DNA of 64,000 nt from NCBI GenBank assembly GCA_029876055.1, contig CM056874.1, positions 6,634,001 to 6,698,000 on the forward strand. The letters are read 5' to 3'. Origin of the DNA: Madurella fahalii (Eukaryota > Ascomycota > Sordariomycetes > Sordariales). The notes below the pieces were generated by a model. That model saw only the letters and a list, made by a program, of their open reading frames with translations. It was not told where the DNA came from and did no database searches. The position numbers and the translations under genes are program-made. This document shows positions 21,350-31,865 of this stretch, one piece after another (positions within the stretch are counted from its first letter, which is position 1; every line of letters begins with the position of its first letter).

Positions 21350-24300
21350 ATGGCCGCGCCACAAGGCATTTCGCTCCAGGAAGACGGCAGCAAGCCCGAC
21401 TACTCAAACGAGGCCATCTTCCGACGAAACACTCTTGCCCCACGATCTTATTACATTCCAGACACCGCTCTCCTCCTCAATGGCCAATGGGACTTCCACT
21501 ACACTTCGAGTCCGCTGAAGGCTCCCAAGCCAACCGCCGCCTCCAGCGAGCCCCAAGCGGACGAGCTGCTAGCTAAGCATGATGGGTGGACGGCTATCCA
21601 AGTTCCGGGTCATTGGCAGTTGCAGGGACACGGCATCCCACATTACACGAACGTCCAGTACCCCATCCCGGTCTGCCCACCCTACGTTCCTACAGAGAAT
21701 CCCACCGGAACCTACCGGCGGACCTTTCGCGTGCCCTCGTCATGGAAAGACTCCCATCTCCGGTTGAGATTTGACGGCGTTGACAGTGCTTATCACGTGT
21801 GGATCAATGGGATCCTGGTAGGGTATGCTCAAGGGTCCAGGAACGCCCACGAGTTTGACGTCACCGACTACGTTCAACATGGTGGTCTCAATGAGGTCTT
21901 TGTGAGGGTGTACCAGTGGTCGGACGGATCTTACATCGAGGATCAAGACCAGTGGTGGCTTTCAGGTATGCCATTTTACAAGTCAGAACGCCCGTGGCCG
22001 GAGGCTTACATCAACAGGCATATATCGCGATGTACATCTCATTGCTCTTCCGTCCCAGACACGAATTGAGGACTGGTTCCTCCGGGCAGACCTGGACAGC
22101 GATTACAGGGACGCCACTCTCCTTGCCACGCTCAACATCGTCACCTCTTCGAAAGCCACCATTGACGTGACAATTCGCGAACTGCCAAAAAATGGCGGCA
22201 ACATGATCCTCTCTGCTCATCAGGAGATTGGTAAGGGCGGTGAGATCCATCTGGATATCCCTGTCAAAAACCCAAAGAAATGGACTGCCGAGACTCCGTA
22301 TCTCTATTCCGTTGAGATCTCCATCACATCCTCTGTTCAAAGCCAAACAGTGAGCCAGAACATGGGATTCCGCAAAGTTGAGGTGAAGAATGGCTTGATC
22401 TGTGTTAATGGCCGACCCATCAAGCTCCGTGGCGTCAACAGACATGATCACCATCCGTTGTTCGGACGAGCAGTCCCGCTCGATTTCATCCGCCAAGATT
22501 TGCTTCTCATGAAAACGCACAACATCAATGCCCTCCGTTGCAGTCACTACCCTAGTCACCCCAAGCTCTTCGATATCGCCGACGAACTCGGCCTATGGGT
22601 AATGGATGAGGCGGACCTCGAGTGCCATGGTTTCTATGATGCTGTGGCACGACCCCTGAACATCCCCGAAGAGATGGACTACGAGGAGCGCAAAAAGCTG
22701 GCCTTTGGCCCGGCGGCCAAGTACACGAGCGATAACCCGTCGTGGAAGGCTGCTTATGTGGACAGAATAGAGCAGATGATACAGCGGGACAAGAACCACC
22801 CGTCCATCATCATCTGGTCCCTGGGTAACGAGGCCTTCTACGGCCAGAACCACAAAGCGATGTACGAATACGCTAAGAAAGCCGACCCCGAACGACCGGT
22901 ACACTATGAAGGCGATGCACACGCCGAATCCGCGGATATGTACTCGTACATGTATCCCTCTGTCGACCGGCTAATTAAGCTAGCAAAAACAGAGGGCGTC
23001 GAGTCTGATGGAAGCTTCCAAAAACCAATCGTCCTCTGCGAGTATGCCCACGCAATGGGCAACGGACCAGGATGGTTGGAAGATTACGAAGAGGCGTTTC
23101 GCACATACCCCCGCCTCCAAGGCGGCTTCATCTGGGAATGGGCAAACCACGGCCTGTGGAAGGAGGACCGTGATGGCAAGTCGTACTACGCTTATGGCGG
23201 CGACTTTGGGGACGTACCAAACGACGGCACGTTCGTGATGGACGGCCTTCTCTACAGCACGCACAAGCCGACGCCGGGATTGGTCGAGTTCAAGAAGGTT
23301 ATCCAACCCCTGAAGTTGGCGGTCGACGGAGACAGCCTTGTCATCACGAATCTCTACAACTTTGTTAGTCTTGAGCATCTAGCTGCATCTTATACACTGG
23401 AGGAATTTTCCGAGAGGCAAGTGACGCTTCTGCTAGACGCCTGGTAACTCTGCTAACTCTTTAGTCGCAGTGCATCGCTCCTCGCGTCCGGAATTCTCAG
23501 TTTACCTGCGATTGAGCCAGGATCGACTGGCAAAGTCCAGCTTCCCCCGAAAGTAGGAAACATCATGTCGAAGCACGAAGTCTATTTGACTGTTTCGTTA
23601 CGCCTCCAAGCGGGAACACCTTGGGCCGATGCTGGCCACGAAGTCGCGTGGTTCCAACACCAGGTCTCGGCCGCAGAACAAACCATCACTGCACGCCTGA
23701 GTCGCGCGCCGCCAGATGTCAAATTGCACTTCACCGGCACCGAATTGACAGTCACAGGCAACGACTTCACCTTCACATTTGACCAAACCCGCGGCTACCT
23801 CACCAGCTGGACAGCTGGCGGCCTCCCGCTGCTCATCCCCGACCCCGCCACCGGCGCGGCCCTCATCCCTTCCTTCTGGCGGCCCCCAACCGACAACGAC
23901 AACTCGTCTTCGCTTCCCTACTGGCAACGCTTTGGCGTCGACGCCATGACCAGCCAGCTCCGCTCCACGAGCATCAACCAAGATGACGACAGCAACGTCG
24001 AGATCGCCTTCACCACCTTCCTCACGCCGCCGGTCCTCGCGTGGGGCTTCCTCGCCACAACCACCTACGTCATCTCCGCGCGGGGCACCTTGTCCGTGAT
24101 GGTCCACCTCAAGCCCACGGGCTCGGCGCCCAAACACGTCCCGCGCGCCGGGCTCAACCTCCGCTTGCCCGGCCGCCTGGATAAAGTGGACTGGTTTGGC
24201 CTCGGGCCGGGGGAGTCGTACCCGGACAAACAGGCGGCGCAGCGGGTCGGGGTCTGGGGGGTTGGCTCGGCGGCGGAGTTGCATACCCCGTACGAGGTGC

Positions 24301-24644
24301 CCCAGGAGGGCGGGAATCGAATGGGCACGAGGTGGGTTAGTATTCGGGAGCCGGGGAGTTACGGGGGCGGGGTACGAGTGATTGCTGCTGGGGAGGGGGA
24401 ATGGTCGGCGAACTGTGAGAGGAAGTTCAGTTTCAAGGTCGGCAGGTTTAGCGATAAGGTGGTGCAAGCGGCGAAGCACCCTTGTGATTTGGTTGAGGAG
24501 GAGGATGGGGCGACGTTGTTGAGATTGGATGGGAGAGTTGCTGGAGTTGGCACGGGGGCTTGTGGACCGGAGGTTCGGGAGGATTTGATGGTGGGTGTGG
24601 ACGAGATGAAGTTTGGATTTGTGCTCGAGGGGTTGGGAAATTGA
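21350..24644 (+). CDS. GH2 beta-galactosidase (LacZ/Lac4 type)
   Basis: The 1,064-residue enzyme hydrolyses terminal beta-galactosides such as lactose. Exons are 21350-21965, 22018-23416 and 23465-24644. The second intron (23417-23464, 48 bp) starts with GC, the rarer GC-AG class, and only this choice keeps the frame. Domains: a sugar-binding jelly roll (WTAIQVPGHWQLQGHGIPHY), an Ig-like domain, a TIM barrel (about 320-610) with acid/base glutamate E477 in WSLGNEAFYG and nucleophile E547 in VLCEYAHAMGNG, then the beta-galactosidase small-chain domain. No signal peptide is visible, so it should be intracellular and depend on a permease, consistent with the divergent neighbour. The first codon is the ATG before AAPQGISLQ; an earlier in-frame GTG is unlikely. 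Confidence 0.93.
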
Positions 24645-25029
24645 GGGCTGGCAGTGAGGGGCTGAAGTAAAGATCATTTATATCGCGTTTCAACACGCTA
24701 TTTGGTGGGGGGAGAGAGGATCTCTGTCATTCTGTTGCCACCCTTCGACATCTCCGCCTAGCCCTGGCAATACCAACACGAATGGGGCACCGTGGTGTCC
24801 GGCTAGGCGCCTTTGTGGCACGATGAATAAGTAATGGTGTTATGATAATGCTATTGTTGGTATTAGGCGGTGGGTTGGGACAATGATCAAGATACGCACT
24901 TTGCTGCGAATAGTTAACTAATTCAGTTCTAGGTGTTAAAAGACGCAGATTATGATTCAAAAGATCTCATCTATCGGGGCTACCTGCTGGCATGCTAAAG
25001 AGCTACCATAGGGTCAAGCAAAATGTCTG
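24645..25029. other. 3' flank of beta-galactosidase, edge of accessory island
   Basis: AT-richer sequence after the stop codon. No gene seen. Confidence 0.4.
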
Positions 25030-26530
25030 GCGCTGCACGACTGCGGTTGCTGACTCAGCAGGCCCGCTCTTCTAGACAGCCTTCTACGTGGCGACGAGTC
25101 CAATCCGGCCCAGGAGCAGAGGATCCAAGAAAGGGCGACAGATATGAGGAGACAAATGATCAGCAAGGCACTTAGTAAAGGAAGAAAACTCCGTACCATC
25201 GTCTCGAAGACTAGTCTAGGCATTCTCTTCTACCCAGAGATCCGGTAAGGACGCCCGCCCCTGTGTTCCGCTCGCCAGCTACTAACTGTGGATGATCAGG
25301 GAGTATGTGAAGATAAAGGACGATGAGTTCGAAAAGATTGCAGAAAGCTTCTAAGCGGATCCGTAGCAGGTGCAGTTACTCTCCGTTCTCGGTGAACAGG
25401 TCCAGTTGCTTGTTGATAAAGGACGGCCGAACCTGTCAAGCTTCTTTGCCTCGCTCGAGTCAAACCTCGTCGTAATACCGAAGGAAGCCTTAAGGCTATG
25501 TGCTGATTTCGGCCATGAGACGGTAAGTGGCGGCCCGATGTTTGCCTGGAGAATACGGCTAATAAGGAGTCCCTGCAAACAGGAAGCTTTACCGGCAGGT
25601 TCCTTAGACGCTGACGTCGATCGGCTGGCCGGAAAGGCACGCGAGCTGCTTGGGAAGCAGGAATTCGGCGAGTACGACTGTATTATGGATAAACGGCGCG
25701 GTCGACTTCCCGTGCGACTCGCTGTATCGACTCCGTCCGGGCAGATGGCTCGACATGTGGTCCATCGCCGCGGTTATGGAGAAGACGGACAAGTATCGTT
25801 CTGTGAGATACGGGCTCAGCGTCGATTTGGACGAGGTCAAGGAAGGCGGTGTCGTACCTAAGTAGAGACTACTGTGCCTCTGGAGGGAAAAAGTCGACTA
25901 ATATAGGGAAAAAGCGGCTGGTGTCCCGTTGATCTACCTCTGCCCTCTGAACCTCAACGCAAACCACTTTACGCTCCTGGAGATCAACGAGTAGGCCAAG
26001 ATGATATATCACTACGATTCGATGGCGAACCGCCGTATCATCTAACGCAAGACGAAGAACATCCGGGTCAGACAAGTAGTTAAGGTAGGACAGCTCTATA
26101 AGCCACGGGAATCTGGAGCTAACTCACGGTGCAGGACGAGTTTGGCTACTTAGGGTTTGGGTACGAGGAGGCGGTATATAAAGAGCCCTGCGAGTGACGA
26201 TTCCGCTAATCTAGAGAGAGGCAGGCCTGTCCGTAGCAGACAGACTCGTCGAGTTGCGGTCCGATGGTGGCACGTAACGCCAGGCTTCGGATGAATGGGT
26301 TCTCCGCTGGCACCTGGCAGTGCGAGGTAAATCCAGAACGGCTGAGGAAGGACATGGTTGAGCGCTTCCACATGTGGCTGGACCGGGCTCTGCAGGCGAA
26401 GGCGAATTACGGGTCTGGCGTCCTTAGCGGGTAGGGTGGAATGGAACGAAACGGCGCAGGATGAGATGCATATAAAGAAGCTGGTGGAGAAAGGCCAGGC
26501 GAAGATTAAAGCGCTGCCTTGGTCTTGTTC
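25030..26530 (+). pseudogene. Ulp1-type cysteine protease relic
   Basis: Pieces of a Ulp1/C48-family protease (de-SUMOylase type) are readable on the plus strand, broken by stops and frame changes. An upstream part reads LSKGRKLRTIVSKTSLGIL, then EYVKIKDDEFEKIAESF before a TAA. The protease domain begins near 25660 with VDFPCDSLYRLRPGRWLDMW and continues RYGLSVDLDEVKEGG. Around 25950 LNANHFTLLEINE carries the probable catalytic His, followed by a TAG and then KMIYHYDSMA with the probable Asp position. Stops I read in frame are TAA or TAG, not TGA. The element of origin is unknown: such proteases occur both as host genes and as cargo of large DNA transposons. Function is lost. Confidence 0.6.
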
Positions 26531-27303
26531 CTAATTTCTCCAGCGTAAGGATTGCGTCCCTTATATCTTTATCTAGTACGTTCTTGGGCTCGATAAAATC
26601 GCCTCGTGCCGGTTTCCGAAAGAGATGCAGCCCTTGCTACTACCTCGCCTGTAAGGGCGCGATCACACCCGCCTATTTTGCATACACTTCCTCAACTCTT
26701 GGTGGGGATGGATCGGACTCCCAGCTAAATAGACGAAGGCGTGTCCTAAAATTGATTCGATTGGTTACCGATTCTACGGTTACACTGTGCGACACTATAA
26801 GTGCTAGCTTTTATACAGGATTTTGCCCAGACTAGAAGGTGTGGCCCTCTTTCAAATCGGTGTCAATGGGATTCGTATACCTGTTTACTCACATTAAGAG
26901 ACGCACCTCAATACCGGCTGGTCTTTGGTGCAGTGCAGCACGGCTTCCGCATAATCGAGAGGTAGGAGGAGTATAACGAACATCGATAGAAAAATCCTCA
27001 ATTCCGCGTCTCGCTCCACTGGACGCTGGTCCTCGCATGCTTCAGGTTTAGACCTGGTTCGTTGATGAAGTTCCGCTACAAGCATAGGAGGAGAAACCTA
27101 GTTGAGTTTAGCACGCCGGGCCACTAAATTTCTAGCCTAGGAACGGTGGCAAGATGGAAAATTCGAGAAAGAGTGGCAACCTCAGTGGCAAATTCAACTT
27201 CTATAAAGCAAGCGCTTCCCCCAGGCCCCTCATCTTAGGGGGAGAAAAAAAAAATTAATACTTATTTCATCACGCTCTAATCTATGAAAATACCCTCCAT
27301 TAC
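26531..27303. other. AT-rich flank of the NLR gene
   Basis: Low-complexity AT-richer sequence with a run of 10 A near 27247, downstream of the NLR gene. No recognisable coding sequence. Confidence 0.4.
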
Positions 27304-30300
27304 TTAATAGTGGTATAAGAATATCGCCTCAGCCTCCTCGTACTTCCCCTGCCTACGAAGTGTGCTCGCGAGGTTGTTTATACTGGCGAGTGTGTCGGGA
27401 TGCTCAGCGCCGAGCACTCGCGTCCGTAGCTTAAGCGTCTGCCGGTAGAGCGCCTCGGCCTCCTCGTACTTCCCCTGGCTGTCAAGCGTGCTCGCGAGGT
27501 TGTTTATACTGGCGAGTGTGTCGGGATGCTCAGTGCCGAGCACTTGCGTCCGTAGTTTAAGCGTCTGCCGGTGGAGTGCCTCGGCCTCCTCGTACTTCCC
27601 CTGGCTGTAAAGCGTGTTCGCGAGGTTGTTCATACTGGCGAGTGTATCAGGATGCTCAGTACCGAGCACTCGCGTCTGTAGCTTAAGCGTCTGCCGGTAG
27701 AGCGCCTCGGCCTCCTCGTACTTTCCCTGGCTGTTAAGCGTGCTCGCGAGGTTGTTCATACTGGCGAGTGTGTCGGGATGCTCAGCGCCGAGCACTCGCG
27801 TCCGTAGCTTAAGCGTCTGCCGGTAGAGCGCCTCGGCCTCCTCGTACTTCCCCTGCCTGTGAAGCGTGTTCGCGACGCCAAGCATGCTGGTGAGCGTGTC
27901 GGGATGCTCAGTGCCGAGCACTCGCGTCCGTAGCTTAAGCGTCTGCCGGTAGAGCGCCTCGGCCTCCTCGTACTTCCCCTGCCTGTCAAGCGTATTCGCG
28001 AGGTTGTTTATACTGGTGAGCGTATCAGGATGCTTAGCGCCGAGCACTCGCGTCCGTAGCTTAAGCGTCTGCCGGTGGAGTGCCTCGGCCTCCTCGTACT
28101 TCCCCTGGCTGTAAAGCGTGTTCGCGAGGTTGTTCATACTGGCGAGTGTATCAGGATGCTCAGTACCGAGCACTCGCGTCCGTAGCTTAAGCGTCTGCCG
28201 GTAGAGCGCCTCTGCATCTTGATACTTCCCAAGCATAGAAGTACTCTCCGCAGCCTTAAAGAGAAGACTTGACTTGGCTGCGTCGTCGGTTGAATGGTCT
28301 CGGAACCCCAATGCAGTCAGGGCATGCGGCAGATGCCTCACCCAGACGGCCCTGTTCTCGTGCTTTGGGAAGGGAAACACTTTATCGAGGTGCTGTATTA
28401 GAGTCGTAGCACATGCCTTAATTTCTCCTTCCTCCGCCAACCAATTTCGCATTGCCAGTCGGACAAGTCTGTGCATGTCGTACGACTCTTGGCCGGGTCG
28501 CTCGGTAATAAATGCGTACGCTTTCAACGTGCCGATTGCTTCGTCTGCTTCTAGGTCCCTGTTCCCCAGCGGGAGGAGACTTTTCGGAATCTCCTTCTCG
28601 GCAAGAAAGGACATGAATCTCAGGTGCTGGGCGGCGAGCTGGTTATCACGGGAGATGTGGCGAAAAGAAATCAGCCATGTCGCAGCAACTGGATTTCGGG
28701 TGCTCTTGTAGCGGGTTCGATCCTCAAAGTCCTTGCTCAGCAGCTCGATCAAGCGCTCGTTACCCGACTGGCAATAGTTGAGGTACTGCGCTGTTGTTAT
28801 TCCCGTCTTTGCTATATAGGCAGATGCCTGCTTAATAGCAAGTGGTAGGTCGGCCAGGAAGTTAAGCAGGCTCGTTGTGCTTTGCGTGTCGCTTAGCTGG
28901 TGTGCTGCTACATTTCTCTGCAACAGATCGACCGCTTCGGGCCTGCTCATCTCTGCCAGGTTCACGATACTCCTCTGCGGGATGTCGAGCTTGACAATGG
29001 CCTCGTGGTTACGAGTTGTGAACAGGATGGAGCCCCTATAACTAAAAGGGAGACAGTCGCACAACGGCGTAGCCCCGGCAGCACCGAAGAGTAGCTCGAC
29101 GTCGTCGGCGTTATCGACAATCAACAGCCAGTTCTCAGCACTCTGGCTCAGAGCTGTCTTGACGAGTAGCTTAACATCCGCCTTATCGTCGTCAATCCTC
29201 GCGATCTGGAGCTGCCGGCCAATCTCACGGTAGGCGTTCTCGAACGTAGCGGCATCGACAGCGGGGACCCAGAAGATATGGCAGTCGGGGTGCTCGTCCC
29301 GGACCCGAAAGGCAGCCTCAAGCGCGATCTGAGTCTTTCCAACGCCTCCGAGGCCCTCGATGGCAGTCCGCTGGCAGTCGTCCTTGTCGGCACTAGGAGG
29401 AATTCTCTTAAGAAGCTGCGCTAGAGTCGATTCGCGTCCTACAAGGTCCTTATTGCGTCCAAACGGGACCAAAAAGTAAGGCTGCAGCGATGCTACCTCG
29501 ATGAGACGCTCTCGGCTCTCGGCTGCTGGTATATACCGTTCCAGAACGGCCTTCAGCACGGAAGCTGCGGTAGCCGCCGCAAAATTCTGCCATTTCTTGT
29601 TTTTGTGACAGTCTGCATAGTCACACACCCCTTTGATTACGACGCAGGGGATCTCTTCCGCGACGCCGGCACCCTCCATCTCGAAAGCGATAATGCCCTT
29701 AGCTCTGGCAATCCGGTTACGATGCTCCCCGGACTTGATTACTGTGTCGCCTGACCCAACTGGCCCGATATGAACAGCTGGCTCTTGCGCCTTCTCGCCC
29801 TCGGTTCCTTGTTTCATTTTGAGCCGCTTCCTCGGTACAAGATGTTGCTCGTCGCATCGTAAAGTATCGCACGAGGATTTGCCAGCGTCATCACACACCG
29901 GGTCGGACCCCGTCTCGCATATACTGCAGATGCACGTTAGTGAGACGTGGTGCTTATGGCGATAAGCCGGTTCGAAAAGCTTGTCTTCGGCGGCCCCAGG
30001 GTAATCATATTTCGCTCTGCAATTCTTCTGAGCGGCCCTGGCCTGGAGCTGTCCGAGGAAGTCAGCAGTGCTTTTCTGCAGCCGCTGTCGGTCATCGGCA
30101 GTCTCGAACGTGCTTAGTAGAGTGCGGAACTCTTTATCCGGCCTCGCTATGTTATCTTCGGGGCCATCCTTGCGCTCAAACCTGTCGGGATATTGTCTGC
30201 CGAAGTCGTATTGCACGATCGCCTTGCTGATGACCACGTCACCTAGTAGGATCTCCATACCGCCGGTTTGAGGTACAGCGCCACAGATTCCGACAAGAAG

Positions 30301-30786
30301 GGCCAGTCGTATGCGGGGATAGCTCGAACGGATGCGGGCTGCTGTGCTTGCGGCGCTGGTTTTGCCCATGCCCGAGAGCAGAGCCACGACGACATTGTGC
30401 TTGCCGATGCGACCAGTCTTGTAGAGGTCGTTGCTTCCATGTCCATCCCACCATTCATCGAGCATGAGGGAGACAGCATCGTACTCGAGCGGCAGTGCAC
30501 AGAACACCGCGATCTCGAAGTCTCCGCGCCGACGCGGTCGCGGGACGGTTGCAGGACCGGTTGGAACGCGAGAGGGTGGACCCGTACGGGCGGTGTCAGC
30601 TGTCGGAGGCGCATCCTCCGATACGGTCAACTGAGCCTCAGTGACGGGCGCGTTGGAGGGCCTCTCGGACGGACCGGAGTCTGTGTCGGCGCGTGATTGC
30701 GGACCAGGAGTCCGGTCGCGGCTCGTGTCTTGCAGCGGACGAGACGTAACCCTGCGCTTCTCTTTCCACCGTCGGAAAACTTCCAT
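27304..30786 (-). CDS. NLR-like protein: nucleoside phosphorylase domain, NB-ARC, TPR repeats
   Basis: A single 1,160-codon exon encodes a STAND/NLR protein of the type linked to fungal nonself recognition and regulated cell death. Parts in order: an Arg/Pro/Ser-rich leader (1-88); a PNP_UDP domain (about 90-430) from FEIAVFCALPLEYDAV to IAFEMEGAGVAEEIPCVVIKGVCDYAD; an NB-ARC domain with P-loop GLGGVGKTQ near 475, Walker B LLIVDNADD near 552 and FTTRN sensor; a helical region with MHRLVRLAMRNWL; then kinesin-light-chain-like TPRs (853-1146), seven copies of 42 residues plus a partial eighth that ends abruptly in IFLYHY. The effector domain may hydrolyse nucleosides or nucleotides on activation. 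The ATG at 30786 is the first in frame. It lies between decayed genes yet is fully open. Ligand and partner are unknown. Confidence 0.92.
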   Translation of the reverse strand: MEVFRRWKEKRRVTSRPLQDTSRDRTPGPQSRADTDSGPSERPSNAPVTEAQLTVSEDAPPTADTARTGPPSRVPTGPATVPRPRRRGDFEIAVFCALPLEYDAVSLMLDEWWDGHGSNDLYKTGRIGKHNVVVALLSGMGKTSAASTAARIRSSYPRIRLALLVGICGAVPQTGGMEILLGDVVISKAIVQYDFGRQYPDRFERKDGPEDNIARPDKEFRTLLSTFETADDRQRLQKSTADFLGQLQARAAQKNCRAKYDYPGAAEDKLFEPAYRHKHHVSLTCICSICETGSDPVCDDAGKSSCDTLRCDEQHLVPRKRLKMKQGTEGEKAQEPAVHIGPVGSGDTVIKSGEHRNRIARAKGIIAFEMEGAGVAEEIPCVVIKGVCDYADCHKNKKWQNFAAATAASVLKAVLERYIPAAESRERLIEVASLQPYFLVPFGRNKDLVGRESTLAQLLKRIPPSADKDDCQRTAIEGLGGVGKTQIALEAAFRVRDEHPDCHIFWVPAVDAATFENAYREIGRQLQIARIDDDKADVKLLVKTALSQSAENWLLIVDNADDVELLFGAAGATPLCDCLPFSYRGSILFTTRNHEAIVKLDIPQRSIVNLAEMSRPEAVDLLQRNVAAHQLSDTQSTTSLLNFLADLPLAIKQASAYIAKTGITTAQYLNYCQSGNERLIELLSKDFEDRTRYKSTRNPVAATWLISFRHISRDNQLAAQHLRFMSFLAEKEIPKSLLPLGNRDLEADEAIGTLKAYAFITERPGQESYDMHRLVRLAMRNWLAEEGEIKACATTLIQHLDKVFPFPKHENRAVWVRHLPHALTALGFRDHSTDDAAKSSLLFKAAESTSMLGKYQDAEALYRQTLKLRTRVLGTEHPDTLASMNNLANTLYSQGKYEEAEALHRQTLKLRTRVLGAKHPDTLTSINNLANTLDRQGKYEEAEALYRQTLKLRTRVLGTEHPDTLTSMLGVANTLHRQGKYEEAEALYRQTLKLRTRVLGAEHPDTLASMNNLASTLNSQGKYEEAEALYRQTLKLQTRVLGTEHPDTLASMNNLANTLYSQGKYEEAEALHRQTLKLRTQVLGTEHPDTLASINNLASTLDSQGKYEEAEALYRQTLKLRTRVLGAEHPDTLASINNLASTLRRQGKYEEAEAIFLYHY
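27307..28230 (-). repeat. 126-bp coding tandem repeat array (seven TPR units plus partial)
   Basis: Seven 126-bp units (27349-28230) plus one 42-bp partial unit (27307-27348) encode the TPR tail. Units share the framework GKYEEAEALYRQTLKLRTRV and HPDTLAS and differ at few positions, such as LYRQ/LHRQ, GTEH/GAEH/GAKH and the four residues before each GKY. Near-identity at DNA level points to recent duplication or gene conversion. Confidence 0.93.
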
Positions 30787-31518
30787 CGTCTCGAGCGCGC
30801 TATCGAATCAACTAGGAGGGCGAGCCCTGGCTGGTGCGTAGATCATCACGCTGGTACCTGACGAGGTAGCTGCTGATCGTCGTATCCGAAGTAGAAGGAC
30901 AAACTGCGCGAGAATGCGAGGGCGGGGTAGAGGCCAGCTGAATGCCGCAAGCCAATCCTTTCGGCCTGGAGCCTCGCTGGCGCCGCCCAGCATGGCCACA
31001 GCCAATCGTTTCGACGCCGCAGGTCGGGCTGCAACCTGGCGGTCGCGGCGTGTTTCCCATCGCAAAACGAGTCGACCAGCGGCGCGAAGAACGGTAGCCT
31101 GACGAATGCTTTGGACGCGTCCTATCCCATCAGCGCGACAGACCTAGCAGCGCGCGGGGCGCCGGGAACGAAACGATCGCCATTCCATTGCCGCGCCACG
31201 GACGGCCTCGGACCGTCGATCTCGCACGGTGTCGAACGCTTCGCGAAACGGAGGGAACGGGAGAGCAACCGATCCAGGTAGCTGACCACAGTGCTGTTCG
31301 TTATGGCTAGCGGGCCGAGTTAACAAATTGTGCGCAGTGGCCTCCGTCCTCTCTGCCCGCGAAGGGCCGCGCCGACAATGCTGACGCGCCCTACCCCGAT
31401 CCCTAGCATGCTTCAGCTCACAGAGCTCGACGGACCAACGAAGTCTAGCTGCTCTTGGTATTGCAGTTCTGCGGTGGCTACCTAAGGAAATTTGAGTCAT
31501 ATGGTCGCGCGTTAGACC
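30787..31518. other. region upstream of NLR gene
   Basis: GC-rich for about 350 bp, then mixed. It includes the presumed NLR promoter. Overlapping open frames on both strands have no recognisable domain. Confidence 0.45.
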
Positions 31519-31865
31519 TTGGGAAGGAACTTCGGACTCGTACGCCGATTGGAGGCAGAAGAGATGCTGCAGCAGCATCATAAGGACCTGCTACTCAAGT
31601 TTTGGGAAGAAAGGGGTGGACGAGATATTCAAATTCATCAAGGTATAGGGGGTCCTGGCAGCCCTACAAAGACAGGCCATTCCTCGTCCACAGCATCCTG
31701 CGGACCCGGAAAGTGCGGGAAAGGCGGCAATATCTCGTCGAGTGGGTGGGCTATGCGCAGCCGACATGGCAGGATAGAAAGACTCCCAGATTCTTTGATT
31801 TCGGGACTTCCAGAGACAAAGGAGAAAGCGGGGACTGGAGAAGTCCCCCGCGTCCGAATAATTAA
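31519..31865 (+). pseudogene. chromodomain protein fragment
   Basis: Two overlapping plus-strand frames carry parts of a chromodomain protein. One frame has LLLKFWEERGGRD, resembling the segment that often follows a fungal chromodomain. The other, about 31677-31790, has PFLVHSILRTRKVRERRQYL then VEWVGYAQPTWQ, which matches the core strands and aromatic cage of a chromodomain. The frames are offset and no full gene surrounds them, so this is a relic or a badly broken gene. Chromodomains of this form occur in retroelement integrases and in orphan fungal proteins; I cannot tell which. Confidence 0.5.

Noticed and set aside
27349..28230. CRISPR-like or minisatellite array
   Set aside because: Units are directly adjacent, 126 bp long and in frame within a TPR coding region; no spacers.
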